Assembly (NCBI GenBank): GCA_022824495.1
Contig: JAJDZU010000024.1
Span: 434,001 to 498,000 of the forward strand
Source: Chloroflexota bacterium
Lineage (GTDB): Bacteria; Chloroflexota; UBA11872
Length of the DNA: 64,000 bases
Direction of reading: 5' to 3'
The stretch's first letter is position 1; each line of letters begins with the position of its first letter. Made by a program: the position numbers and the translations under genes. A model generated the notes under the pieces. It was not told the DNA's origin and searched no databases. It saw only the letters and a list, made by a program, of their open reading frames with translations. Positions 38,369 through 46,593 of the stretch are shown one piece after another.

Positions 38369-38695
38369 TCAGTCCTTGTAATCGTCCCGGGCCGGGCTCC
38401 AGGCCTCAATCAGGAAGCAGCGGCTGGTGGCGGTGGCCTCGTGCGGCACGCCGGATGGAACACACCAGCAATTGCCGGGTTCAATGGAGTGCACGACGTC
38501 GCCGATCTTGAGGTCAAAGGTGCCCTCAATGCAGTAGCCAATCTGTTCGTAGACGTGGTCGTGCAAGGGCACCACGCCGCCTTCCTCAAGGTGAATCTCG
38601 GCCACCAGCATCGTCTCGCCCCATATCAGGGTGCGTCGGCGAACGCCAGGCATCATTTCGGCGAGGGGTCGGTCAGCGTTCGAAACTATTGGCAC
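38369..38695 (-). CDS. Small cupin-domain protein
   Basis: A 108-residue cupin with the metal ligands laid out as usual: VPLHDHVYEQIGYCIEG (His-x-His then Glu) and GVPHEATAT (the last His). Such proteins bind a metal and may be sugar isomerases or dioxygenases; I cannot choose. GGAG lies 7 bases before the GTG at 38695, which favours it over a GTG at 38713. Its stop TGA overlaps a possible CTG start of the flippase gene. Confidence 0.7.
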   Translation of the reverse strand: MPIVSNADRPLAEMMPGVRRRTLIWGETMLVAEIHLEEGGVVPLHDHVYEQIGYCIEGTFDLKIGDVVHSIEPGNCWCVPSGVPHEATATSRCFLIEAWSPARDDYKD

Positions 38696-38755
38696 GATCA
38701 GTCTCCGTGTCACTCACGCTTGGCGCATTGTCGCAAGCTGCGCGGGTCCGGTGGG

Positions 38756-39979
38756 CTATTCGGTTTGCGGGCGGCCAAGCGCCTGGCGAATCAGTTCCAG
38801 GCCAGGTTCTTTGCCCCGCACCTGGAGCGGAGGCCAGTCGCCCTTGAGGCCGGTCTCGGAGGAAATGCAGACGATTTCGGCGTCGGGGTCGATCTGGCCC
38901 TCCCGCGCGAGACGGGCTGTAACGGCCAGGGGAACGGCGCCTGTCGGACCGACCCAGAGGCCCTCGACCCGGGCCAGCCGGCGCTGCATATCGAGGGTTT
39001 CCTCGTCGGAGACGTCCCCGGCCAGCCCGTCCTGTTCGCGGATGCGGCGGAGGGTGAGGCGTCCCTTGGCGCCCATGTCGCCGACAGCGGTGCCTTCGGC
39101 CACGGTGTAGCCGATCGTCTTCGCTCCGAGTTCGCCGCCGGTCCGCCAGGCTTCGGCGATGGTGTTGGCCTCGGTCGACTGTGCGGAGACTGGTCGCGGC
39201 GCTTTCTCGATGCGTCCCGTAGCGGCCAGCGCCGCCCAGGCGCGTTGGCCCGCCAACAGCGTCTCACCCATCCCAACCGGATACACCATCAGGTCGGGCG
39301 CGCGGCCAAGCTGCTCGTAGGTCTCCAGGGCGATCGACTTCTTGCCTTCCTGCTTGAACGGGTTCCTGGAGGCGCCGCCGTCGAAAAACCAACGGCGATC
39401 CACGGCGGCGTCGAAGTGCCGGATCATGTCGTCGTAGACGCCCTCGTACCAGATGACGTCGCTGGCGACGCCGGCAATGTGGGCCATCTTGGCGGCCGTG
39501 CTCTGCGTGTAGCAGCAGACCAGGCCGCGCAGACCGGCGCGGGCGGCGTAGGTGGCGATTGAGGAGGCGGCATTGCCGGTGGAGACCACGCCGATGGCGT
39601 CAAACCCGAACTGCCTGGCGCACGATACAGCTGTCTGGCTGGAGCGGTCCTTGACGGTTCCCGTGGGGTTGGAGCCGTCGAACTTGATCCAGAGACGGCG
39701 AAGGCCCAGTTCAGCGCCGAGGCGTGGAATCGGGAACAGCGGCGACGGCTGCTCGCCCAGGGTGACGAAGTTGGCGGGGTCGTGCACGGGCATCCAGGCG
39801 GCGTAGCGCCAGACGCCGGTTCGCCGCGGCTGGACCAGGGGCTCGTTCGACAGCCGCTGTATGTCGTATTGGATTTCCAGCATCCCGCCGCAGGCCTGGC
39901 AGTTCAGGGTGTATTCGAGCGCGCGGGACTGCTGGCAGTCGACGCAGCGCAGGCTGGTTGCGGCAGATTCAGAATGCAC
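38756..39979 (-). CDS. Threonine-synthase-like PLP enzyme
   Basis: A 407-residue fold-type II PLP enzyme like threonine synthase: LFPIPRLGAELGLRRLWIKFDGSNPTGTVKDRSS gives the Lys that binds PLP (TVKDRSS), and GNAASSIATYAARAGL and SSETGLKGDW the phosphate and C-terminal loops. A Zn-ribbon-like pair (LRCVDC ... NCQACGG) precedes it, as in some long threonine synthases. Start GTG 39979 begins just before this ribbon; the open frame to 40141 adds unsupported residues. It lies downstream of a hairpin and is probably its own transcript. Could also be a related cystathionine- or diaminopropionate-type enzyme. Confidence 0.85.
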   Translation of the reverse strand: MHSESAATSLRCVDCQQSRALEYTLNCQACGGMLEIQYDIQRLSNEPLVQPRRTGVWRYAAWMPVHDPANFVTLGEQPSPLFPIPRLGAELGLRRLWIKFDGSNPTGTVKDRSSQTAVSCARQFGFDAIGVVSTGNAASSIATYAARAGLRGLVCCYTQSTAAKMAHIAGVASDVIWYEGVYDDMIRHFDAAVDRRWFFDGGASRNPFKQEGKKSIALETYEQLGRAPDLMVYPVGMGETLLAGQRAWAALAATGRIEKAPRPVSAQSTEANTIAEAWRTGGELGAKTIGYTVAEGTAVGDMGAKGRLTLRRIREQDGLAGDVSDEETLDMQRRLARVEGLWVGPTGAVPLAVTARLAREGQIDPDAEIVCISSETGLKGDWPPLQVRGKEPGLELIRQALGRPQTE

Positions 39980-40031
39980 GGGGCCGGTCGGTGAGAACGG
40001 GAAGCGACAGGGTACCGCCCCGAGTTTGCGA

Positions 40032-40063
40032 AACGCCTCGCCGGGGGGCGCCGGCGAGGCGTT
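40032..40063 (-). terminator. Terminator-like hairpin after the hsp20 operon
   Basis: Perfect 13-base arms AACGCCTCGCCGG (40032-40044) and CCGGCGAGGCGTT (40051-40063) with a 6-base loop, just past the stop of the DksA-type gene (minus strand). No T-run follows, so factor-dependent or combined termination is likely. Confidence 0.6.
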
Positions 40064-40086
40064 GGAAGGGACGGGAGATCCCCGAG

Positions 40087-40323
40087 TTAGTTCAGGCTGA
40101 ACGTCCGAATTCGCGCATGACGCTGTGCGCAGCCGGCGCACTTGCCGGTGCCCGGCAACAGTTCGAGACGGATTCGCTCGATCTCACCACCGCAATCCTG
40201 GCACTGTTCGGGGCTCAGGCCGCGGGGCAGCGCGGCGAGCACATTCCGAATCACCGCTTGTAGGTCGCGATCGGACGCGTCGCTTGCCCTGTCGGCTAGT
40301 CCGTCGATTTGCGTATCGTTCAT
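40087..40323 (-). CDS. DksA/TraR-type C4 zinc-finger small protein
   Basis: A 78-residue protein with a helical first half (IDGLADRASDASDRDLQAVI) and a C4 zinc finger near the C-terminus, CQDCGG ... KCAGC, in the arrangement of TraR/DksA family proteins. The coiled-coil tip Asp residues of DksA are not evident, so it is a short member, not full DksA. It likely touches RNA polymerase or acts as an accessory. It is 66 bases downstream of hsp20 and probably shares its heat-induced transcript. Confidence 0.75.
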   Translation of the reverse strand: MNDTQIDGLADRASDASDRDLQAVIRNVLAALPRGLSPEQCQDCGGEIERIRLELLPGTGKCAGCAQRHARIRTFSLN

Positions 40324-40389
40324 GGACACACCTTGGTGGGCGGTCACGGGCGGGCCACTTGTCCGGCCCGCCCGCGCGACCGCCGAGTC

Positions 40390-40845
40390 CTACGCGGACT
40401 CGATGGCGATGGTGGCGGCCCTGGCCTCATCAGCCTTCGGGATGCGCACCTTCAGAACGCCGTTCTCGTACGTCGCCGTCGAACCGGTCGACGTTGTGCG
40501 GACCGGCAAGGGAATGCGCCGGAAAAACCGACCGGCGCGACGCTCACGCACGTGATAGCGGCCACTGTCTGACCCTTCGTTCGATGGCTTGTCGGCGTGG
40601 GCGCCCTCGATAATCAAGGCGCCGTCGGCCGACGTGATCGAAATGTCCTCCTGCCGATAGCCGGGCAGGGAGGCAGACACAATCACGGCGTCATCCGTCT
40701 CTTCGATGTCGACGGGCGGCAGCCAGCCGGGGCTGTCGTTGAACGCCATTCCGAGCGCACGCGAAAGCCACTCGTCGTCAAAGAACCGGGGGGTGAGCGC
40801 CTGCCGGCGCATGCGCGGTCGCGAACGTCGAATAGCAAAGGTCAT
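40390..40845 (-). CDS. Small heat-shock protein (Hsp20, alpha-crystallin domain)
   Basis: A 151-residue ATP-independent chaperone that binds unfolded protein. The alpha-crystallin domain runs from VDIEETDDAVIVSASLPGY to NGVLKVRIPK, with the C-terminal I-x-I-like tail ATIAIES. The insert with GRYHVRERRAGRFFRR is the usual dimer-interface loop. GGAGG lies 7 bases before the ATG. A strong promoter with a heat-shock repressor-like site is upstream. The next gene is a DksA-type finger. Confidence 0.93.
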   Translation of the reverse strand: MTFAIRRSRPRMRRQALTPRFFDDEWLSRALGMAFNDSPGWLPPVDIEETDDAVIVSASLPGYRQEDISITSADGALIIEGAHADKPSNEGSDSGRYHVRERRAGRFFRRIPLPVRTTSTGSTATYENGVLKVRIPKADEARAATIAIESA

Positions 40846-40886
40846 CTGAATCCCTCCATGACCTACTGTCTACTGCTGACGATAGG

Positions 40887-40915
40887 ATCATAAGACTTGA
40901 GCCTTGCACTGTCAA
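40887..40915 (-). promoter_or_regulatory. Consensus sigma-70 type promoter of hsp20
   Basis: On the minus strand: TTGACA (-35, positions 40910-40915), 17-base spacer, TATGAT (-10, positions 40887-40892). The -35 is perfect, the -10 is 5 of 6, the spacing is ideal. This is the strongest promoter in the window. Confidence 0.9.
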
Positions 40916-40916
40916 G
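40896..40916. promoter_or_regulatory. HspR-type HAIR-like operator overlapping the hsp20 promoter
   Basis: Plus-strand CTTGAGC-N7-TGTCAAG, compared with the HspR consensus CTTGAGT-N7-ACTCAAG: 11 of 14 arm positions match and the spacing is exact. It covers the -35 and spacer, so bound HspR would block RNA polymerase. No hspR gene is in the window, so the regulator must be elsewhere. Confidence 0.65.
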
Positions 40917-41021
40917 GGATTACTTAGAAGATCTGCGTGTGATACGCGCAAGTCTGGCCGCAAGTGCTGGACCGCTATCGGATGAGACCGAGACGGCGCG
41001 AGGGCGACCGATGTGATGCGG

Positions 41022-42092
41022 TCAGAAGCCGGCGGGCGCGTCCAGTCCAAGCCGATCGGCCATCCCGGCCAGCGGCTCGATCGCGCTTGTCGGATAGGCG
41101 ATGCCGTTGGCGACCCGGTCGTCAAACAACTCCCATTCCGGCTGCCCGGGCATTTGCACCTTGTCGAAGCCGGCCGCGGGCGGCAGCGCGTTGACGGCCG
41201 AACTCTGTTCGTCCATGGCGGTGCGGAAGGCATCCAGCGGAAGGAAGGCGCTGACATCGATCGTCAGGAAGAACAGGCTGCCCCACGGCACTCGATTCTC
41301 CGGGTCGAGCGGGCCCTTGATCAGCGTGGCGCCGTCGCCGGACAGCACGCCGGCCATCAGGTCGTGTACCAAGCCGATCCCGTACCCCTTGGGCCCGCCG
41401 GCGGGCAGGACGTAGGCGAGCTTGGAGGCGTCGGTGGTTGGATTGCCGTCACGATCCGTCGCCACGCCCTCCGGCAGGATCCCGGTGGTCGTTCCCACCA
41501 TGTGGAGCTTGTTGAGGGCATACGCGCCGGACGCCATATCCAGCACCACGGGTTGCGATCCGTGCGTCGGAAAGGCCCAGGCCAATGGTGTGTTGCCTGT
41601 GGCGGGCTGCCGGCTGCCGGTGGCGAGCATGCACGGTCCGGCCATGTTGCTGGCGGCGTGCCCGATCAAACCGGAGTCCGCCGCCATCAGCGCCCAGTAG
41701 GCCGCGGCGCCGAAGTGGCCGGTGTCCGATACGGCCGCGACACCCACGCCACGCTCGTGCGCAATGTCCATGGCGGCCTGCATGCCGGCCCGCGCCCCGA
41801 GCTGTCCCAGAGAGCGGTCGCCGGCCACGCGCGCGGCGCCGTCCGAGCAACTCACGCGAATGTCGGGTGTCGGGTTGATCGCGCCGGCTTGCAGGGCTTC
41901 GGTGTAGGCGGCGAGTAGCCGTGTCCCATGGGAAAACACGCCGCGAAGGTCACAGTGAACCAGCGTCTCCACGACAAAAGCCGCGTCGTCGCGGGGAACA
42001 CCGGTTGCGGTCAGCGCGTCCGTTCCGAAGGTGCGCATCTCGTCCGCGGGAACTCGCGCCTCGCCGATGTCGTAACGCAGCCGGTCGCTCAT
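41022..42092 (-). CDS. Ldh-family (malate/lactate/ureidoglycolate-type) NAD(P) oxidoreductase
   Basis: A 356-residue member of the malate/L-lactate dehydrogenase (type 2 Ldh) family. It has the N-terminal RGVFSHGTRL segment with the catalytic His, DTGHFGAAAYWALMAA for the cofactor site, and NPTTDASKLAYVLPAGGPKGYGIGL, the family's late motif. The substrate is a 2-hydroxy acid by analogy. It overlaps its paralog upstream by ATGA; the two are about 30-35% similar by eye and form a tandem pair. Expected to be NAD(P)-linked and cytoplasmic. Confidence 0.9.
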   Translation of the reverse strand: MSDRLRYDIGEARVPADEMRTFGTDALTATGVPRDDAAFVVETLVHCDLRGVFSHGTRLLAAYTEALQAGAINPTPDIRVSCSDGAARVAGDRSLGQLGARAGMQAAMDIAHERGVGVAAVSDTGHFGAAAYWALMAADSGLIGHAASNMAGPCMLATGSRQPATGNTPLAWAFPTHGSQPVVLDMASGAYALNKLHMVGTTTGILPEGVATDRDGNPTTDASKLAYVLPAGGPKGYGIGLVHDLMAGVLSGDGATLIKGPLDPENRVPWGSLFFLTIDVSAFLPLDAFRTAMDEQSSAVNALPPAAGFDKVQMPGQPEWELFDDRVANGIAYPTSAIEPLAGMADRLGLDAPAGF

Positions 42093-43153
42093 GCGTCCCA
42101 CTCCGGGGCCACGCCGTAGGCGCGACCAGTTTCGGCCACGGCGTCCAGCAGCCCGGCGGGATAGCCGATCCCGTGCTCGAAGGCGTCCGCGCGCTTGAGC
42201 CATTCCGGCTCGCCGGGAACCAACACACGATCGAAGCCTTCGGCAGGCTCCAACGCATGGATGGCGTCAATCGTTTCGTCCAAATCCGCGACGAACTCGG
42301 CCAGCGGGCGGAAGGCCTCAACTCGAATCGCCGCGAAGACCTGGCCAACGGTGCCCAGGTGGTCGGGTGTTCGGTTCACGGCGGCCGTAGCGCCGGCCAG
42401 GATTCCGGAGAGTGTCTCCATCACGATGCCGAACCCGAAACCCTTGGGACCGGCGAAGGGATTCAGCCAGACCAACTGATTCGGGTCGGTGGTGGGGTTG
42501 CCGTCGGCGTCCACGCCAACGTCCGAGGGAATGGACTGCCCGGTCGCGGCGGCAACACGAACCTTGCCGAGCGCCGAGAAGCCAACGGCCATGTCGGCGA
42601 CGACCGGATAGTTCCTGCCGGCCGGAAGCGCCCAAGCGATGGGCCCGTTGGTGAGGGCGGGTGTGCGGCTTCCAAATGCCAGCACGCCGGAGGCGCCGCC
42701 GCCACTGCTGGTGACGAAGGCCACGCACCCGGCGTCGACGGCCTGCAGGGCCCAATGCGCGGCGGGACCGAAGTGACGTCCGTTATGTACGCAGACCAGT
42801 CCGGCCGCGCCGTCGTGCGCCAGGTCAATGGCCCGTTGCATGCCGATCTGCGCCGAGACGGCACCGGGCGCGCCGCCGGCGTCGAGCGCGGCCGTTGCCG
42901 GGCGCTGGTGGAGAGTCTTGACTTCCGCGTCGGGTCTTACGAGCCCTGAGCGGATTTCAGCCGTGTACGGTGTAACTCGGGTTACGCCGTGGGAAAAGAC
43001 GCCGCGCGCGTCGGCTTCCACCAGCACGTCGGCGATCAGGGCGGCCCGGTTCTCCGGCACACCGGCGGTATGCATCACACGGGTAGTAAACGACCGCATC
43101 CGCTCCACCGGCACGCGCTGGCCAACCGCTGCTTGGGCAAAGTCGGCGCTCAT
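42089..43153 (-). CDS. Ldh-family NAD(P) oxidoreductase, tandem paralog
   Basis: A 354-residue member of the same family: ARGVFSHGVTRVTPY, VHNGRHFGPAAHWALQAVDA, NPTTDPNQLVWLNPFAGPKGFGFGI. The catalytic His and cofactor residues are present, so both paralogs look active. The overlap with the aminotransferase gene upstream is ATGA, and with the downstream paralog also ATGA, so the three are translated in close coupling. The two copies may differ in substrate or form a mixed complex; sequence alone does not tell. Confidence 0.9.
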   Translation of the reverse strand: MSADFAQAAVGQRVPVERMRSFTTRVMHTAGVPENRAALIADVLVEADARGVFSHGVTRVTPYTAEIRSGLVRPDAEVKTLHQRPATAALDAGGAPGAVSAQIGMQRAIDLAHDGAAGLVCVHNGRHFGPAAHWALQAVDAGCVAFVTSSGGGASGVLAFGSRTPALTNGPIAWALPAGRNYPVVADMAVGFSALGKVRVAAATGQSIPSDVGVDADGNPTTDPNQLVWLNPFAGPKGFGFGIVMETLSGILAGATAAVNRTPDHLGTVGQVFAAIRVEAFRPLAEFVADLDETIDAIHALEPAEGFDRVLVPGEPEWLKRADAFEHGIGYPAGLLDAVAETGRAYGVAPEWDA

Positions 43154-44385
43154 GGGTTGGCTGCCTCTGAAGCCCTGATCGCTTCGCCCAGAATCCGCAC
43201 GCCGGTGCGAATCTGGTCGTGCGGGGCGTGGCTGAAAGCCAGCCGAATCGCGCCCAGCCCGTCGCTGTCCACGCGAAACACCGAGCCACTGCGGACCAAC
43301 ACCCCGGCGCGCTCACAGCGTTGAAGCACGTCGTCCAGGAGCTCGGGTCGACGCAGCGTCATCCAGAAAAAGAACCCGCCGTTTGGTCGGGCCCAGGTTG
43401 CGAGGTCGCCAACGTGTTGCTCGAGTGCGTCGAGCATGATGTCGCGCCGCTCGCGATAGAGGTTCTGCAATCGCGCAATCTGCTCTTCCATGTGCTCGCG
43501 CATGAACTCCGCGGCCAGGGCCGACGCGAACGGGCTGGTGCCCCCATCGGTCTTGAGCGGCAGAATGCGGTCGGCCAGGGCGGGCGAAGTCAGAATCCAG
43601 CCCAGCCGGATACCCGCGCCGAGGATCTTCGAAAAGGTGCCGGCGCGCGTGACGAGGCCCGTACCTCCGTCTAACTCGTATATGGATGGTGGCCGCTCGC
43701 CGTCGTAGTGCAATTCGTAGTACGCATCGTCTTCGAAAACCGGCACGCCGTGCCGGTGACAGATTTCCAGCACCTCGAGTCGCCGTTCGCGCGAGATGGT
43801 GGACCCCATCGGATTCTGAAAGGTCGGGATGGTGTAGAAGATGGCTGGTTGCTGCTTGGCAAACAGTTCGTCCAGCGCGTCCGGCAGCGGACCGTGGATG
43901 TCCCACGGCACGTGGACGCCGTGGTCGCAGACTCGCCGCACAAACAGGGCGCCGAACGAAGCCTGGTCCAAGGCGATGATCTGATCCCGGTTGACAAACG
44001 TTCGAAGCACCATGTCGATGGCCTGCCCGGAACCGTTCGTGATGATGATCTGGTCGCGATCGACCTCGAGTCCTTCAAAGACCCGCAGCTTTTCGCGAAC
44101 GACGTCCACGAGTTCCAGGCTGCCCTTACGCCGGCCGTACAAGAGCGCTGGGTAGTTCTCTGGGAGAGCGTTGCGGGCAGCCTCGACCATTGACGCAAGC
44201 GGCAGGGCCTCGTTGGCCGGCTGGCCCACCAGCAGGTCGGCCACGATGTCGTCGGGGGCGCCCGAAGCCGAAACCATCGTTCCCGGCTCGGCGCGCTGAC
44301 GGGCCTCGTCGCTCAGGCAACAGTCAAAGTTAAAGGTCGTAGTCACGGCGCCGGCGGGATCCGAGGGTCGGCTAATAGATGCCAC
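43150..44385 (-). CDS. PLP-dependent class I/II aminotransferase (2-aminoadipate/MocR-type core)
   Basis: A 411-residue aminotransferase without a DNA-binding domain. The PLP Lys is in AGTFSKILGAGIRLGW, the PLP-phosphate and substrate loops are IPTFQNPMGSTIS and ITNGSGQAID. The fold is that of KAT/2-aminoadipate aminotransferases. Two GTG starts are possible: 44385 (inside the end of groEL, 14-base overlap) or 44346; neither has a good ribosome site. It is in one run with groEL upstream and the two Ldh genes downstream. A role in turning an amino acid into a 2-oxo acid for the dehydrogenases is a tempting inference. Confidence 0.88.
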   Translation of the reverse strand: MASISRPSDPAGAVTTTFNFDCCLSDEARQRAEPGTMVSASGAPDDIVADLLVGQPANEALPLASMVEAARNALPENYPALLYGRRKGSLELVDVVREKLRVFEGLEVDRDQIIITNGSGQAIDMVLRTFVNRDQIIALDQASFGALFVRRVCDHGVHVPWDIHGPLPDALDELFAKQQPAIFYTIPTFQNPMGSTISRERRLEVLEICHRHGVPVFEDDAYYELHYDGERPPSIYELDGGTGLVTRAGTFSKILGAGIRLGWILTSPALADRILPLKTDGGTSPFASALAAEFMREHMEEQIARLQNLYRERRDIMLDALEQHVGDLATWARPNGGFFFWMTLRRPELLDDVLQRCERAGVLVRSGSVFRVDSDGLGAIRLAFSHAPHDQIRTGVRILGEAIRASEAANP

Positions 44386-46057
44386 CCTCGCTCATGAAGT
44401 CGTCGTCCGGCTTCTTGGCCACGGGAATCGGGCGGTTTTCGCATACGATCGCCTCGGTTGTCAGCGTCATGATCCCCACGCTCACAGCAGCCCGTATGGC
44501 GGCAATTTCAATGGCCGCCGGGTCGATGATTCCACGCGCATAGAGGTCCGTGTAATCGCCCACCACCGCGTCCCAGCCGTGCCAGTCGGGCAACTTGCGC
44601 ACCCGGTTGACGATGACGGAGGGATTCACGCCGGAGTTTCGAGCGATGCGGCGCATCGGCGCCTCCAAGGCGTCAACCAGGATCCGTGCCCCGACCGCTG
44701 CATCGCCGCTGAGCTCGTCCGCGACCTCCTGAGCGGCTACCTGGGCGCGCACGAGCGAAGTGCCGCCCCCCGGCACGATGCCTTCGCGCAGGGCCACTTT
44801 GACGGCGCCAACGGCGTCGTCGGCCTTGTCCTTCAGATGGTTGATTTCCTGCTCGGTTACACCGCCCACGGCCACGATGCCCACGGACCCGCCGAGACGA
44901 GCAATCCGGCGCTCGAGCTTCTTTACGAAGTTCGGATTCGTCTCTTCTTCAAGCTGCGCGCGCAATTGATTCTGGCGATCCTGGATGTCCGCCTCATGGC
45001 CCGCGCCCTCCAGGATGACGGTGGCTTCGCGGTTGGCGACGATGCGTCGGCAAGAGCCCAGCCACTCCAGCGGCACGTCCTGCCAACGGATGCCCAGGCT
45101 GCTCGACACGACCGTGGCGCCGGTTAGGACCGCAAGGTCTTCCAGCAAATCACGCATCTCGTCGCCGAAGGAGGGGGACTGGATGGCGACCACGTTTAGG
45201 TTGCCGCGCAGCTTGTTCTGAAGCACAAACGTCAGGGCATCGTGCCTGAGAATGTTCGAGACCAGGAGCAGGTTGCGGTTATCGCTGGCCGCGACCTTAT
45301 CCATAATGCTCCGAAGTTGATCGGCGGAAACGAGATCCTGGTCGGTGAGCAGGACCCTGGCATTCTCCAGCGAACCCTGCATTTTGTGGGTGTCGGTTAC
45401 GAAGTAGGGCGAGATCCAGCCCTTGTCGACCTGCATCCCCTCGACATATCGAGGTTCGAGACGTTTGCCCCACCGGTGGTAGTCCACGGTGACGAGCCCG
45501 TCGCGCCCAACGCGGCTCATAATCTCGCCGACGATTCGGCCAAGCTCGATATCGTCGCCCGATATCGTGGCGACGTGGCGGATTTCCTCGGCACTCTCAA
45601 CGGGCTGAGCCAGGTCGCGCAGGCGCTCGATCGCGGCTTCCTGAGCTCGCCAGAGGCCCTCGCGCAGCAGCATCGCGTTCGCGCCGGCGGCAATGTTGTA
45701 GAGACCCCGATGCACAATGGCCTGCGCCAGCACCGTGGCCGTGGTCGTGCCGTCCTCCGTCATGGAGTTGGTCTTGGACGCGGCTTCCTTCATGATCTGG
45801 ATACCCAGATCGAGAAGCACGTTGTTTACCCGCTCGATCTCATTGGCGACGGTCACCCCGTCGTTTGTGATCTGTGGCGGGCGCAGTGTCCGCGCAAAGG
45901 CCACATTCCGGCCACGAGGCCCGAGCGTGGACCCTACGGTGTTGGCAACGATATCGATGCCGGCACGCAGCGTCTCACGGGCCTCGTGACCGAAGCGGAC
46001 TTCCTTCTTCTCGGGCGGGGGAAGCTTGTCCCCAATCGTGCCCGGAATATTGGGCAA
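44372..46057 (-). CDS. groEL: Chaperonin GroEL (divergent)
   Basis: A 561-residue Hsp60 with the ATP motif DGTTTATVLAQA at 102 onward (Asp equivalent to E. coli Asp87), LGPRGRNV at 46-52 and the conserved Asp of the hydrolysis site in ADDAVGAVKVALREG. It is about 15 residues longer at the N-terminus than E. coli GroEL and lacks the C-terminal GGM repeat (ends DDDFMSEGGIY). The start is TTG at 46057, 9 bases after the groES stop. Sequence is clearly more divergent than typical GroEL, so it may be a second, specialised copy. It runs directly into an aminotransferase gene. Confidence 0.94.
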   Translation of the reverse strand: MPNIPGTIGDKLPPPEKKEVRFGHEARETLRAGIDIVANTVGSTLGPRGRNVAFARTLRPPQITNDGVTVANEIERVNNVLLDLGIQIMKEAASKTNSMTEDGTTTATVLAQAIVHRGLYNIAAGANAMLLREGLWRAQEAAIERLRDLAQPVESAEEIRHVATISGDDIELGRIVGEIMSRVGRDGLVTVDYHRWGKRLEPRYVEGMQVDKGWISPYFVTDTHKMQGSLENARVLLTDQDLVSADQLRSIMDKVAASDNRNLLLVSNILRHDALTFVLQNKLRGNLNVVAIQSPSFGDEMRDLLEDLAVLTGATVVSSSLGIRWQDVPLEWLGSCRRIVANREATVILEGAGHEADIQDRQNQLRAQLEEETNPNFVKKLERRIARLGGSVGIVAVGGVTEQEINHLKDKADDAVGAVKVALREGIVPGGGTSLVRAQVAAQEVADELSGDAAVGARILVDALEAPMRRIARNSGVNPSVIVNRVRKLPDWHGWDAVVGDYTDLYARGIIDPAAIEIAAIRAAVSVGIMTLTTEAIVCENRPIPVAKKPDDDFMSEGGIY

Positions 46058-46066
46058 GGCGGCTCG

Positions 46067-46369
46067 CTAGCTGATGATGGCGAGAACGTCGCGCTCGCTG
46101 ACGATGAGGTAGTCCTCATCGTCTAGGCGCAACTCGGTCCCCGCGTACTTGGCGTAGAGAACCTTGTCGCCTTCCTTGATCTCCAGCGGGATCGTCGTGC
46201 CTTCGTCGTTCACACGACCGGACCCGACGGCCAGCACGGTGCCTTCCTGCGGCTTTTCCTTGGCCGTGTCCGGCAGCACGAGTCCGCTTGCCGTCGTCGT
46301 TTCGCGGTCTTCGGGCTGAATCAACACGCGGTCGCCAAGCGGCTTGACCTTGGTCGCAACCGTGGCCAT
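46067..46369 (-). CDS. groES: Co-chaperonin GroES
   Basis: A 100-residue 10-kDa chaperonin lid: [28 protein letters not shown] (the mobile loop is within this span), [11 protein letters not shown], and [32 protein letters not shown] lies 7 bases before the ATG. It heads the groES-groEL-aminotransferase-Ldh-Ldh run. I see no CIRCE element (TTAGCACTC-N9-GAGTGCTAA) upstream, so control by HrcA is not indicated. An inverted repeat lies farther up in the shared region with the divergent gene. Confidence 0.96.
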   Translation of the reverse strand: MATVATKVKPLGDRVLIQPEDRETTTASGLVLPDTAKEKPQEGTVLAVGSGRVNDEGTTIPLEIKEGDKVLYAKYAGTELRLDDEDYLIVSERDVLAIIS

Positions 46370-46462
46370 GCAATCTCCTCCGTGACAGTCCGACGCGAGA
46401 TTGAACGTCTGCGTCGCAGATAAGTGATAGCTGCCGAGTCGTTAAGGGCAGCAACAAATCAT

Positions 46463-46478
46463 GATAGCCGATGCTATC
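46463..46478. repeat. Inverted repeat between groES and the amidohydrolase gene
   Basis: GATAGC-CGAT-GCTATC, a perfect 16-base palindrome with 6-base arms, in the divergent region (46370-46593). It could be a regulator site for either gene. No matching half-sites were seen elsewhere. No consensus promoter was found in this region. Confidence 0.4.
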
Positions 46479-46593
46479 GCCAGCATCGCGGGGGACGCTG
46501 AACTGCTTGATGGTACCCCACCGCCGCGCGCGCCGCAGCGATTCTTCGTAGGATGCGGCTTGCTGCGCCAGTACCCACCGCTGGGGATTCGAC

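Noticed and set aside
41921..42949. Plus-strand frame of 342 codons opposite the tandem Ldh genes
   Set aside because: Shadow of two well-conserved dehydrogenases.
46370..46593. Search for a CIRCE element upstream of groES
   Set aside because: No TTAGCACTC-N9-GAGTGCTAA or near match was found on either strand.
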